Notes under the pieces: model-generated | Databases searched by the model: none | What the model saw: only the letters and a program-made list of their open reading frames with translations | What the model was told of the DNA's origin: nothing | In this document: positions 36,151 to 44,331 of the stretch, piece after piece | How the letters are laid out: each line of letters opens with the position of its first letter | How positions within the stretch are numbered: position 1 is the first letter of the stretch | DNA from: Siminovitchia sediminis | GTDB lineage: Bacteria > Bacillota > Bacilli > Bacillales > Bacillaceae_C | Length of the DNA: 64,000 nucleotides | Direction of reading: 5' to 3' | Assembly: GCF_042680885.1 (NCBI RefSeq) | Contig: NZ_JBHUEO010000004.1 | Coordinates: forward strand, 180,563 to 244,562 | Translations under genes and position numbers: made by a program

Positions 36151-36381
36151 CCAAAAAAGCCACCCGGCACGTGGTGACTTTCACATTTTCGAATATATAT
36201 AAACTTGCTCTATTTTAAATCAATTGCCGCGGTCAGGTTCTATTACCTAAACGACGTATGCCCTGCCTCTCATACATCCTTTCGGCTCCGAAGCCGATCC
36301 AGTGTGATTAAGTTTTTCATTACATGTAGAACGCCATACTCCTAATTTTTTGGGTTATTCAAGTTCTTTCGAAATGTGCAA
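36151..36381 (-). ncRNA. Unidentified structured non-coding RNA, about 230 nt
   Basis: No reading frame of note covers this region, yet it has its own transcription signals on the minus strand. An extended -10 TGGTATAAT lies at 36388-36396 and an intrinsic terminator, GTCACC-loop-GGTGGC then TTTTTT, at 36151-36178. Inside are a stable UCGG-capped hairpin (CGGCTTCGGAGCCG) and a possible closing stem CTTGC/GCAAG. A 6S-like long irregular hairpin is conceivable, but I could not match a named family. It lies between convergent nuc (plus) and menA (minus). Confidence 0.55.
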
Positions 36382-36387
36382 GAATAA

Positions 36388-36396
36388 ATTATACCA
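36388..36396 (-). promoter_or_regulatory. Extended -10 promoter of the 36.2-kb RNA
   Basis: Minus strand TGGTATAAT; transcription would begin near 36381. The -35 region, TTTCTT at 17-nt spacing, is weak. Confidence 0.55.
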
Positions 36397-36511
36397 CATA
36401 AATTTAATAAAAGAAAGTCTGAAGAAATCATATGACTTTTTGGAGACTCAATGACTCTATAAAACAAGGTGAACGTAGCTGAATCGTTCACCTTATTTCC
36501 TATTTATTCAA

Positions 36512-37444
36512 TTATACCAAGTAGCTTATGAATAAACCGACAGACATCAGAAAGCCAAAAATAGTATTCGTTTGACCTGTTGCCTTCATGGCTTTTCCCA
36601 TGTTCATCGGGTTTTCACTGTGTATAAACCCTCTGATGGCCTGAATGGGTTTTGGGATACTAAGGAATATTAAAAATAGCCAAGGGCTCGTTACCCCTGC
36701 AATGACTAAACCAGTCACCCATAAATAAGCCACAAGAAATAAGAATGCCAAAAAATATACTGCTTTTTTCCGGCCCATCAGGATGGCCAATGTCTTGCGG
36801 CCGCCCTTCGTATCTTCCTCAATATCGCGGATATTATTTGACAGGTTAATTGCCCCGACAAGAATGGCTACCGGTATGGATATCAGAATACTTTGTGCGG
36901 TAATTGTGTTTGTCTGAATAAAAAATGAAATCAAGATGAAAAACGAGCCCATGCACACTCCGGCAAAAAGTTCGCCAAAAGGGGTATAGGCGATGGGATA
37001 CGGCCCCCCAGTATATAGATAGCCGATTGCCATTCCTGCAAGTCCAATGACAGCCAGCCACCAGCTGCTATTGGTGCAAATATAGATACCCAGCATAAGT
37101 GCCAATCCATATAAAGCTAGTGCTAATTGCAAAACCGTTCTCGGTTTCATTCCGTGACGGACAATGGCTCCCCCAATACCTACCGAATCTTCTGTATCCA
37201 GCCCACGTTTAAAATCATAATATTCATTAAACAGGTTTGTTGCAATTTGAATAAGGAGACATGCCAATAGCATGGCCAAAAATAGCCATATTTGAATATC
37301 CACGTAAAACATCGCCAAAACCGTTCCAATAAAAACCGGTACAAATGACGCCGTTAACGTATGAGGGCGTGTTAATTGCCACAACACTTTTCCCATATTT
37401 TTCTCCTCAGGGTTCAGAGATACTTGTATTTGTTTACTGCTCAT
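36512..37444 (-). CDS. menA: 1,4-dihydroxy-2-naphthoate polyprenyltransferase
   Basis: A 310-residue UbiA-family integral membrane prenyltransferase that attaches the isoprenoid tail to dihydroxynaphthoate in menaquinone synthesis. The two aspartate-rich motifs are NLFNEYYDFKRGLDTED near residue 68 and NNIRDIEEDTKGGRKTL near residue 200; about eight to nine membrane helices surround them. The ATG at 37444 (MSSKQIQVSLN) is preceded by AAAGGATAAGAGGG; an upstream in-frame ATG has no such site. It is a single gene here, as in Bacillus subtilis. Confidence 0.94.
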   Translation of the reverse strand: MSSKQIQVSLNPEEKNMGKVLWQLTRPHTLTASFVPVFIGTVLAMFYVDIQIWLFLAMLLACLLIQIATNLFNEYYDFKRGLDTEDSVGIGGAIVRHGMKPRTVLQLALALYGLALMLGIYICTNSSWWLAVIGLAGMAIGYLYTGGPYPIAYTPFGELFAGVCMGSFFILISFFIQTNTITAQSILISIPVAILVGAINLSNNIRDIEEDTKGGRKTLAILMGRKKAVYFLAFLFLVAYLWVTGLVIAGVTSPWLFLIFLSIPKPIQAIRGFIHSENPMNMGKAMKATGQTNTIFGFLMSVGLFISYLV

Positions 37445-37713
37445 CCCTCTTATCCTTTCCAATCGGCAAAATGTAAGCTGCATTCATTATATACTGATGC
37501 AGGGCGATTTTCATCATGATTTTTGATTTTGTTCTTTCATCAATGCCGTACGACAAACCAAACAGGCATCCGAATGAATGTTTCAGGCGCCCGTAATCTA
37601 TAACTTTTCACATAAATGGCTTTACAGCCAATAGCGGATCCTCTTCGCATTACTTGGGATGCCAGCCATTTTACTGTAAAAATCATCTGCTCTCCGTAAA
37701 AATCTGAGACGCT

Positions 37714-38973
37714 TTACTCGAAAGCCCGGACATTCATGGTTGTTTCTGAAGGTTTCGTTTTAACCATCACTTCTCCGTTACGAATGGAGTATAGAACTTG
37801 TGCCTGTGTCCGTATTGCCTCATACTCAGAATCCGCATCTATCACAATAAGATTTGCCTGATTTCCTTCCTTTACACCGTATCCATCTTCAATACCTAAA
37901 GCTTTGGCTCCATTGATGGTTATCAGGTTCAGCGCTTTTACAATGTGTTTATGATCTGTCATATGGCAGGCATGCAGCCCGGCATCAACGACTGGCATTA
38001 AATTTCCATCGCCAAGCGGATACCAAGGATCCATAATAGAATCAAGGCCAAAGCATACATTAACACCCTCACTTAATAACTCTTTCACCCTTGTCAGTCC
38101 TCGGCGAATCGGATAATTGTCAAATCTGCCCTGCAAATGTAAATTGGCTTTTGGCAGAGCGACGAAATGAATGTTCGCCTTTTTCAAGGTTTGGAACAGC
38201 TTGTAAGTGTATGCGTTACTATATGATCCCATCGCGGTTGTATGACTTGCAGTCACACGGTCACCCATCCCCAGTTTCAGTGTTTCCCCTGCAAGGACTT
38301 CCACATATCTTGATTGATCATCATCAATCTCATCGCAATGGATATCGACAAGTTTATCATATTTTCCGGCAAGTTCCAGCGCCTTCACAACTGAACGGAC
38401 CCCATCTTCGCGCGTTAATTCATAATGTGGGATGCCGCCAATAACATCGGCTCCCATTTCAATTGCTTGAATGAGTAATTCTTCTCCATCCGGTCTTGTA
38501 TAAAGCCCCTCTTGAGGAAAGGCCACAAGCTGAAGATCCACCCATGGTTTCATTTCCTCTTTGACTTCCAGCAATGCTTCTAACCCTTTTAATGACGGGT
38601 CACTCACATCCACATGAGTTCGAATATATTGAATACCGTGTTTCAACTGCATTTTTATCGCTTTTAATGCACGTTTTTTCAAATCATCTTTTGTTTCGTG
38701 AATCATTTGTTTCCGTTCTGACCAAATTTCAATGCCCTCGAAGACAGAACCTGTTTTGCTCCATCGAGGTGTTCCCGCTGTCAGGACATAATCCAGATGG
38801 ATATGCGGTTCCACATAAGGAGGCAGTATGATTTTCCCTTCCAGATCAATGACTTTTTTTCCATCTGTTTCTATTTCCTTTTCAGCCGGGGTAATAGATC
38901 GTATGTACCCGTCTTCCATATGAATATTCCATTTGCCTTCTTGGCCATAAAGCTTTGCATTGTTTAAAATCAT
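37714..38973 (-). CDS. Cytosine deaminase-like amidohydrolase
   Basis: A 419-residue member of the amidohydrolase superfamily, CodA/cytosine-deaminase branch, which hydrolyses cytosine or related amino-heterocycles. The metal ligands are recognisable: EPHIHLD near residue 60, VDIHCDEIDDD near 213, ASHTTAMG near 246 and the catalytic Asp in FGLDSIMDPWYPLGDG near 313. Start ATG at 38973. It stands alone with no permease next to it. The substrate could also be isocytosine, creatinine or a triazine; the sequence does not decide this. Confidence 0.85.
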   Translation of the reverse strand: MILNNAKLYGQEGKWNIHMEDGYIRSITPAEKEIETDGKKVIDLEGKIILPPYVEPHIHLDYVLTAGTPRWSKTGSVFEGIEIWSERKQMIHETKDDLKKRALKAIKMQLKHGIQYIRTHVDVSDPSLKGLEALLEVKEEMKPWVDLQLVAFPQEGLYTRPDGEELLIQAIEMGADVIGGIPHYELTREDGVRSVVKALELAGKYDKLVDIHCDEIDDDQSRYVEVLAGETLKLGMGDRVTASHTTAMGSYSNAYTYKLFQTLKKANIHFVALPKANLHLQGRFDNYPIRRGLTRVKELLSEGVNVCFGLDSIMDPWYPLGDGNLMPVVDAGLHACHMTDHKHIVKALNLITINGAKALGIEDGYGVKEGNQANLIVIDADSEYEAIRTQAQVLYSIRNGEVMVKTKPSETTMNVRAFE

Positions 38974-39366
38974 TCAAAACCAACTCCCTTGCGGATTCTT
39001 TGGCTGCTGACCAATGACTTACATCCATTTTAACATATACCAACATCCAGTCTGATTCTAAAGAAACGCACTGCCGGAAACAGTACACGCAACTGACACT
39101 TCCATATTAAGCTCAAATATTCCATTCTTGGTTTGTTAATGTCAGCAAATGATACTTCCTGAAAATTCCTACTTAATGAGGAGAGGTTTGATTTGGAGGA
39201 AACTAAGGAATATTACTATTAAATGACTTATCCCATAAAGTTTTCGAATAAAATAAAAAGAAGAAAGAATCATCTTACACTTTCAGCCAAATAATTGGTT
39301 TTCTTCGTGCTTAATGGGAAATTCTATTCTTTAAGATAATTTATTTATTGCAAAAGGAGTTAAGGG
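38974..39366. other. Intergenic region before terC-like gene
   Basis: About 390 bp between the divergent amidohydrolase and TerC genes. It must contain both promoters. No manganese riboswitch of the yybP-ykoY type and no other known motif was found. Confidence 0.4.
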
Positions 39367-40131
39367 ATGGAGACACTTTGGCTTGAATACGCGTGGACAT
39401 TATTAATACTCATTGGATTGGAAGGGTTGTTATCTGCTGATAATGCCCTAGTACTAGCAGTAATAGCAAAACATTTACCAGAAGATCAGAAAAGAAAGGC
39501 AATCAATTATGGAATTATGATGGCCTTTGCTTTCCGTTTCATTGCTCTTTTTGCCATTTCATTTATCGCAAACATCTGGCAGATTCAGGCAATCGGAGCG
39601 GCATATCTTTTATACCTGGGTTTAAAACATATTATTCAAGCCAGGTTAGGAAAAGCAAATAAGAAAATTCATAAGGACGATGAGAAAGCCGCGGCCGGTA
39701 AAGGATTCTGGCCTACAGTAGGAAAGATTGCACTGGCAGACCTTGCTTTTGCAATTGATTCCATTCTGGCTGCAGTTGCTCTGGCCCTTGGTCTTCCGGA
39801 TTCACCACTTGGTAATATCGGCGGAATGGATGGTGGACAATTTATTGTCGTTGTCATTGGAGGAATCGCAGGATTGATACTGATTAAGTTTGCAGCGACT
39901 TGGTTTGTGAAACTTCTTGCAAAACGGCCGGCATTGGAAACCACGGCTTATGCCATTGTTGCTTGGGTTGGTGTTAAACTTGCTGTGATTACCCTTGCCC
40001 ATGAAGATATTGGTGTCATAGATCATGATTTTCCACATAGTACCGTTTGGACTCTCATCTTTTATGGGGTATTGGTAGGCATCGCCCTCATCGGCTGGTT
40101 TGCACCGAGAAAATCAGTTACCGGCGGATAG
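39367..40131 (+). CDS. TerC-family membrane protein (YceF/YkoY-like)
   Basis: A 254-residue TerC-family transporter with seven to eight membrane helices. The family motif GLEGLLSADNALVLAVI at residues 18-34 carries the conserved acidic residues, and ADLAFAIDSILAAVAL near residue 120 is the second signature, with intramembrane Asp. Bacillus members export manganese, partly to load secreted enzymes. Start ATG at 39367, preceded by AAAAGGAGTTAAGGG. It is a single gene, followed by a strong hairpin at 40187-40220. Confidence 0.9.
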   Translation: METLWLEYAWTLLILIGLEGLLSADNALVLAVIAKHLPEDQKRKAINYGIMMAFAFRFIALFAISFIANIWQIQAIGAAYLLYLGLKHIIQARLGKANKKIHKDDEKAAAGKGFWPTVGKIALADLAFAIDSILAAVALALGLPDSPLGNIGGMDGGQFIVVVIGGIAGLILIKFAATWFVKLLAKRPALETTAYAIVAWVGVKLAVITLAHEDIGVIDHDFPHSTVWTLIFYGVLVGIALIGWFAPRKSVTGG

Positions 40132-40186
40132 ATCCAATAATTTGAAAATGAATCAATTTTGTGGAGCTATATGAACCCCGCATATA

Positions 40187-40220
40187 ACCTCCCCCGTTCT
40201 TCTCAGGACGGGGGAGGTTC
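40187..40220. terminator. Strong hairpin downstream of the TerC gene
   Basis: AACCTCCCCCGTTCTTCTCAGGACGGGGGAGGTT forms a 13-pair stem with a short loop. T-tracts are weak on both sides, but its position after the TerC stop and after the decayed acetyltransferase suggests a terminator. Confidence 0.6.
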
Positions 40221-40262
40221 CAATTCCATGGTCCTCTGTACCAGAATAACTCTTTTTACGGT

Positions 40263-40656
40263 CTACCTCATTTGCCGTTTTCGTCTGATGACGAATGCAT
40301 GATCTGCCTTTTCAAAACGATCTTAGGATCATATCCAGTGGCATCAATTGATGAGATCAACAATCATGCAACCTCTTCACCCAGTTTCTCTTGAATACAG
40401 CGAATAAGATTTTTTCCAAATTCACGCAGTTGGTAACCGCCAGCCACAGTAAGGTCTGACAATTAACAACAATAGGAGTAATCGGTTATGGCTCTCGCTA
40501 CCCCACCAGTTGTCCGTTGTTTCCGGCCGTTACAATCAAATCTGCATGGTCTATCATTCTTTTTACGTTTATATCCTCTACTGGCCAGTTTAATCCCTGA
40601 TTTCTTAAGGACCGCCGCCACTCCATTGTTTGAACAATTCCATAATTCATCCTCAT
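40263..40656 (-). pseudogene. Decayed GNAT acetyltransferase gene
   Basis: Fragments of one GNAT protein are spread over three frames. The start, MRMNYGIVQTMEWRRSLRNQ, is preceded by GAACGGGGGT and runs to NGQLVG. After loss of one G near 40498 the frame continues ARAITDYSYCC, then a TAA stop where a Tyr codon is expected, then LSDLTVAGGYQLREFGKNLI. The end, FEKADHAFVIRRKR, stops at 40263 in yet another frame. A functional relative would be about 135-140 residues. It sits just downstream of paiB on the same strand. Confidence 0.8.
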
Positions 40657-40784
40657 ACCCCCGTTCCTCTCGTCCTTGGAAGGATTTTTAGAAGAGATAT
40701 TCAATCTGTAATCTCTGCCCTTCTTGATTTATGATAAAAATTATTTTTCCGGCGTGATACATCCTCTCTTTGATTGCCGGGCGG

Positions 40785-41408
40785 TTAACTATTTTTACGT
40801 TTGCTTAAGTTTTCTCTCATAAGTGCTGCTACTTGTAAGTTATCTTGGTCAGAAGTATTTTCCAAGTGCTTAATAATTAATTTTTGGCGTTCCTCAGGGT
40901 GGTTTTGACTTAATTTAGCTTTCGCTTCTATTTTTTCAATGTTTATTTTAAACGCCGCAATCCCTTTATTCATTCGATCTAAAAATTCAGAGTCTACTTT
41001 ACTTAAATGATAGGGGCTATTCCGGCTTTCATATTTGTTCACCATATCATTTAACGAATCAAAGATGACTTCCTGATCCTCAATCAATTCCATTGTGCCA
41101 TATATGTGGACAGCTACATAATTCCATGTAGGGACGGCTTTCATCGTCTCGTACCATGAAGGTGAAATATAACTGTGCGGCCCTTGAAAAACTACGAGAA
41201 CCTGCTGATTTTTGATATCCTTCCATTGTTTGTTGGGACGGGAAAAATGTCCGTATAGCGCATGTTCACTTTTATTTAGTGTGAGTGGAAGATGAGTGGC
41301 ATAAGGTGCCTGGTTATGCTGAGAAAATAAGATAGCAAAGCTGTGTTTTTCAATAAAATCATAAATGGCTTCTTCCTCATCCATTTTAAAATGTTTAGGT
41401 ACGTACAT
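40785..41408 (-). CDS. paiB: PaiB, FMN-binding negative regulator
   Basis: A 207-residue protein that begins MYVPKHFKMDEEEAIYDFIE and contains the split-barrel flavin-binding fold segments FAILFSQHNQAPYATHLPL, LYGHFSRPNKQWKD and WNYVAVHIYGTMELIED. In Bacillus subtilis, PaiB with PaiA represses sporulation and extracellular protease genes. Length equals the known protein. Start ATG at 41408 with AAAGGAGAAGATCTGCT upstream. In B. subtilis paiB directly follows paiA; here a ykkCD pair and its riboswitch lie between them. Confidence 0.92.
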   Translation of the reverse strand: MYVPKHFKMDEEEAIYDFIEKHSFAILFSQHNQAPYATHLPLTLNKSEHALYGHFSRPNKQWKDIKNQQVLVVFQGPHSYISPSWYETMKAVPTWNYVAVHIYGTMELIEDQEVIFDSLNDMVNKYESRNSPYHLSKVDSEFLDRMNKGIAAFKINIEKIEAKAKLSQNHPEERQKLIIKHLENTSDQDNLQVAALMRENLSKRKNS

Positions 41409-41580
41409 AGCAGATCTTCTCCTTTGTCAAACTCGACTGTTGGCAGTTCATCATCGATATACATATTGTATAATGCAATCTGACATGCGAAAAGGTACAA
41501 TTACCAAAAGATCATATAAACCATCTGAAGCTAACACCAGCTGCGTCCTTTCTGACGCAGACCAAGTACACTGATGATCA

Positions 41581-41895
41581 TTACGAGATGAACTTTAACC
41601 CTATCGCTGCACCCAAAATCATTGCTATAAAAACAATCCTTTTCCAGTCTTTCGACTCACCATATACGATCATTCCCAATAAGGCCCCGCCTGATGCACC
41701 AATACCAGTCCAAATAGCGTAAGCTGTTCCCATAGATATTGTTTTCATGGCATATGCGAGCAAAAGGAAACTGGCTCCAAATCCCAGAATCAAGCATAAG
41801 AGTGACTGCCAATTACGATCCCGATGCAATGTATGAATCATGGCTACACCAAACATTTCAAATAATCCGGCTAAAACCAAAGATGCCCATGCCAT
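41581..41895 (-). CDS. ykkD: Small multidrug resistance exporter subunit YkkD-like
   Basis: A 104-residue SMR protein with four membrane helices and the helix-1 glutamate of the family (AGLFEMFGVAMIH). Helix 3 motif GTAYAIWTGIGASGGALLG near residue 57 is characteristic. With the preceding subunit it forms a heterodimer. In Bacillus subtilis YkkCD exports drugs; relatives under guanidine riboswitches export guanidinium. The start ATG at 41895 overlaps the stop of the upstream gene by 1 bp. Confidence 0.92.
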   Translation of the reverse strand: MAWASLVLAGLFEMFGVAMIHTLHRDRNWQSLLCLILGFGASFLLLAYAMKTISMGTAYAIWTGIGASGGALLGMIVYGESKDWKRIVFIAMILGAAIGLKFIS

Positions 41896-42236
41896 TAAGA
41901 ATCCACTCCTTTATGAACGTTGTCATGAGTCACTGATTTCAATCCGATGACCCCCGTCAATAAAACCAAAATTAAGATGATTTTAGCTGCCTTTAATGGT
42001 TCACCAAAAAATACAATATCCGATAAAACAGTCCCTGCAGTACCGAGTCCGACAAAAACGGCATATACCGTACCAACCGGAAGTTTTCTGCCAGCGTTAA
42101 TCATCAAGTAAAAACTGACGATGATAGCAATCACTGTTCCCGTCCACGTCCAAAAGTCATCTGCATGTTTTAAACCAATGACCCACAATACTTCAAACAG
42201 AGCGGCAATCAACACTTTCACCCAGTTTATATTCAT
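41895..42236 (-). CDS. ykkC: Small multidrug resistance exporter subunit YkkC-like
   Basis: A 113-residue SMR protein, four membrane helices, with the conserved Glu in AALFEVLWVIGLKHAD and GTVYAVFVGLGTAGTVLSD in helix 3. It is the first gene behind a guanidine-I (ykkC) riboswitch at 42271-42396, which strongly suggests guanidinium efflux by the YkkCD pair. Start ATG at 42236 after GGGAGGTGTTCGTAA. Confidence 0.93.
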   Translation of the reverse strand: MNINWVKVLIAALFEVLWVIGLKHADDFWTWTGTVIAIIVSFYLMINAGRKLPVGTVYAVFVGLGTAGTVLSDIVFFGEPLKAAKIILILVLLTGVIGLKSVTHDNVHKGVDS

Positions 42237-42270
42237 TTACGAACACCTCCCTTTTTATTAAGGTTTAAAC

Positions 42271-42396
42271 GAAAAAAGCCCAGGAGATCTTGTTAAAGAA
42301 TCTCCTGGGCTTTTATCCGTCCGTGGCACAGCACATGCTGTGAGTTTTCCCTTGGACCAGACCAGCAACATGGCTGCGGAACCCTAGAAAACTTTT
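42271..42396 (-). promoter_or_regulatory. Guanidine-I (ykkC) riboswitch
   Basis: Minus strand begins CTAGGGTTCCGC and carries CTGGTCTGGTCCAAGGGAAAA, the lower arm GCACAGCACATGCTGTG-type stem, and ACGGACGGATAAAAGCCC, the conserved core of the ykkC-I guanidine aptamer. The expression platform is a terminator, CCCAGGAGATTCTTT to AGATCTCCTGGGCTTTTTT, whose 5' arm overlaps the aptamer end. Guanidine binding should prevent termination and turn on ykkCD. Confidence 0.95.
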
Positions 42397-42492
42397 TTAT
42401 TCAGTTACCGATATTATTTCACATGTTTATACATTATGCAAGATGAAGGCAGCTCGTTTTCCTCGTTTAAGGTGGAAAACAAAAAAAATTTC

Positions 42493-43029
42493 TTAACTCC
42501 ATGTTTGATCTTCTTCAAGTGTTTTGACCATGATAAAATCCGTTTGTTGTTCATCCCCCATATAAAAAGAGTGAGTCCCAGTCTGGACAAACCCCATTTC
42601 CTTATAAAAGGCAATGGCCCTTTCATTTTTCTCCCATACACCGAGCCATATTTTCTTTTTCCCGTATTCTTTTGCTAATTTCATTGCATGTTTTAACAGC
42701 CGTTTACCAAGCCCCAGCCTCTGAAAAGAGCTTTTTATATAAATTCTCTCAATTTCAAGAAACTCGTCTCCCATATGTTCAGATTGTGCATCATTCATAT
42801 TCACCTTTACATATCCGGCAACTTCATCATGGTAATATACAAAATAGAATTCCGAAGAAAGGTTGGATAACTCCTTTCCCATTTGTTGTATGTTAAAGGC
42901 TCTTTCCAAATAGGTGTTCAGATGTTCTGGTGAATTTTGTTTCTCAAAGGTCTCCTGAAATGTTTCAAAACTGATTTTTTGGAGTTTCAGTACTTCACTG
43001 CATGTACACTTTTTTATACATATGGTCAT
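42493..43029 (-). CDS. paiA: PaiA spermidine/spermine N-acetyltransferase
   Basis: A 178-residue GNAT enzyme matching Bacillus PaiA along its length: ISFETFQETFEKQNSPEHL, AGYVKVNMNDAQSEHMG, the acetyl-CoA loop FQRLGLGKRLLKHAM and IWLGVWEKNERAIAFYKEMG. PaiA acetylates spermidine and spermine to lower polyamine levels. ATG at 43029 is chosen, preceded by AAAGGAGCGTACCTTCAA; an upstream frame extends to 43053. It lies 24 bp after the MarR-family gene and so probably shares its transcript. Confidence 0.92.
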   Translation of the reverse strand: MTICIKKCTCSEVLKLQKISFETFQETFEKQNSPEHLNTYLERAFNIQQMGKELSNLSSEFYFVYYHDEVAGYVKVNMNDAQSEHMGDEFLEIERIYIKSSFQRLGLGKRLLKHAMKLAKEYGKKKIWLGVWEKNERAIAFYKEMGFVQTGTHSFYMGDEQQTDFIMVKTLEEDQTWS

Positions 43030-43053
43030 TTGAAGGTACGCTCCTTTTGACAA

Positions 43054-43506
43054 TCAATAATTTCTCTTGTTCCCCTTTTTTACAAATTCCCAATCCTTTT
43101 CAATATTTTTCCTTACTCTTTGAAGAAGATGGAGGATGGTTTCTGCTTCTGTGTCAGTAAATCCGGCTAGTGCAACTCGATTTGAATGATCATGTTCCCT
43201 TTTTATAAATGGATAAATCTTACGCCCTTTCTCTGTAGGAAAAAGTTTTTTGATTTTTTTGTTATGCGGATCATCTTTCTTTTCAATAAAACCATTTTTC
43301 TCAAGCTTTTTAATGGCACGAGAGACGGTAGTCCGGTCAACTTTAATCATATCAGCCAACTTTTCCTGAATGATCCCAGGGTTTTCACATATTCGGACAA
43401 AATACAAATATTGTCCTTTCGTCAAGTCATATTCTCTAAATTCGATATTGCTTATCGAATCCAAAGCCCTTGCTATCATGCCGATTTCACGAAGAATTTC
43501 TGTCAT
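43054..43506 (-). CDS. MarR-family transcriptional regulator
   Basis: A 150-residue winged-helix repressor. The recognition helix region is VDRTTVSRAIKKLEKNGFIEKK near residue 60, followed by the wing (DPHNKKIKKLFPTEKGR). Start ATG at 43506 preceded by AAGGAGTCAAATC. It is divergent from the YczE-family gene at 43663 and upstream of paiA. A 22-bp palindrome lies in the divergent promoter region, so autoregulation and control of the neighbour are likely. The effector ligand is unknown. Confidence 0.9.
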   Translation of the reverse strand: MTEILREIGMIARALDSISNIEFREYDLTKGQYLYFVRICENPGIIQEKLADMIKVDRTTVSRAIKKLEKNGFIEKKDDPHNKKIKKLFPTEKGRKIYPFIKREHDHSNRVALAGFTDTEAETILHLLQRVRKNIEKDWEFVKKGNKRNY

Positions 43507-43529
43507 GATTTGACTCCTTACATACGTAT

Positions 43530-43551
43530 TTTTGTTGCAAATGCAACAAAA
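43530..43551. promoter_or_regulatory. Palindromic operator, probably for the MarR regulator
   Basis: Perfect inverted repeat TTTTGTTGCA-AA-TGCAACAAAA placed 24 bp before the marR start. A second half-site-rich copy, ATTGTAATTGCAACATAAAA, lies near 43578-43600 toward the divergent membrane-protein gene. Confidence 0.7.
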
Positions 43552-43662
43552 GTGGTATATATTTAATGTATACTAATTATATTGTAATTGCAACATAAAA
43601 GTATTCCGACTTTTGCAAATAGAAATCCCTTATTTTAATAAAAAAAGGAAGTACTTAAAAAA

Positions 43663-44331
43663 ATGACAAACTCCAACTCCGGCAAAATAAAATACGCTTT
43701 TTATGTCTTAGGAATTTTAATCTTAACCCTCGGCATTTCTTTTACTATACTTTCCGACCTGGGAACCTCACCCTTTGATGCACTGTTGGTAGGATTGTCC
43801 AAAAATGTGGGGCTAACAGTGGGAAGCTGGGAAATTATTATTGCTTTTCTGTTGATTTGCTGCAATTCATTATTAAAAAAACAAAGACCTGAAATGTTGG
43901 GGTTGTTAACAGCATTTATCGCGGGTGCAGGCATTGATACGTGGCTTTTTTTGTTGGACGATTGGGTTACACCGGAGCAGTGGTACAGCAAAGCGGTTTG
44001 TTTTGGAATCGGCTTAGGGGTCGTAGGACTTGGAACAGCCATCTATTTACATACAAATTTCGCTCCAATTCCGGTTGACCGATTAACCTTAATCATTCAA
44101 GAATTAATGCGTACGAGCATATTGTATTCAAGAACCTTCATATACTTTGTATTCTTAATAATGGCACTCATATTCAATGGTCCTATTGGAGTCGGAACTT
44201 TATTAACTGTTGCTTTAGGAGGACTCCTACTTAATTTCTTTATGCCTATCACTGAAAAACTATTAACTCCAATATTGGCACCCGCGAATCTATCAGCCAA
44301 TTATGAAAAGGATCATGAGGCGGGGATGTAA
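43663..44331 (+). CDS. YczE/YitT-family membrane protein
   Basis: A 222-residue integral membrane protein of the YczE/YyaS/YitT group, with about five to six hydrophobic helices. The family sequence LGISFTILSDLGTSPFDALL is at residues 24-43 and PVDRLTLIIQE near 135. Family function is not established; YczE of Bacillus affects polyketide or surfactin production. Start ATG at 43663 after AAAAAGGAAG. Divergent from the MarR gene, with which it shares two apparent operators. Confidence 0.85.
   Translation: MTNSNSGKIKYAFYVLGILILTLGISFTILSDLGTSPFDALLVGLSKNVGLTVGSWEIIIAFLLICCNSLLKKQRPEMLGLLTAFIAGAGIDTWLFLLDDWVTPEQWYSKAVCFGIGLGVVGLGTAIYLHTNFAPIPVDRLTLIIQELMRTSILYSRTFIYFVFLIMALIFNGPIGVGTLLTVALGGLLLNFFMPITEKLLTPILAPANLSANYEKDHEAGM

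Noticed and set aside
36200..36300. TPP riboswitch suggested by GAACCTGA followed by GGCAA on the minus strand
   Set aside because: The CUGAGA core and the rest of the THI-box are missing, and no thiamine gene follows.
39100..39366. Manganese (yybP-ykoY) riboswitch before the TerC gene
   Set aside because: The expected conserved purine-rich core and paired helices are not seen in this gap.
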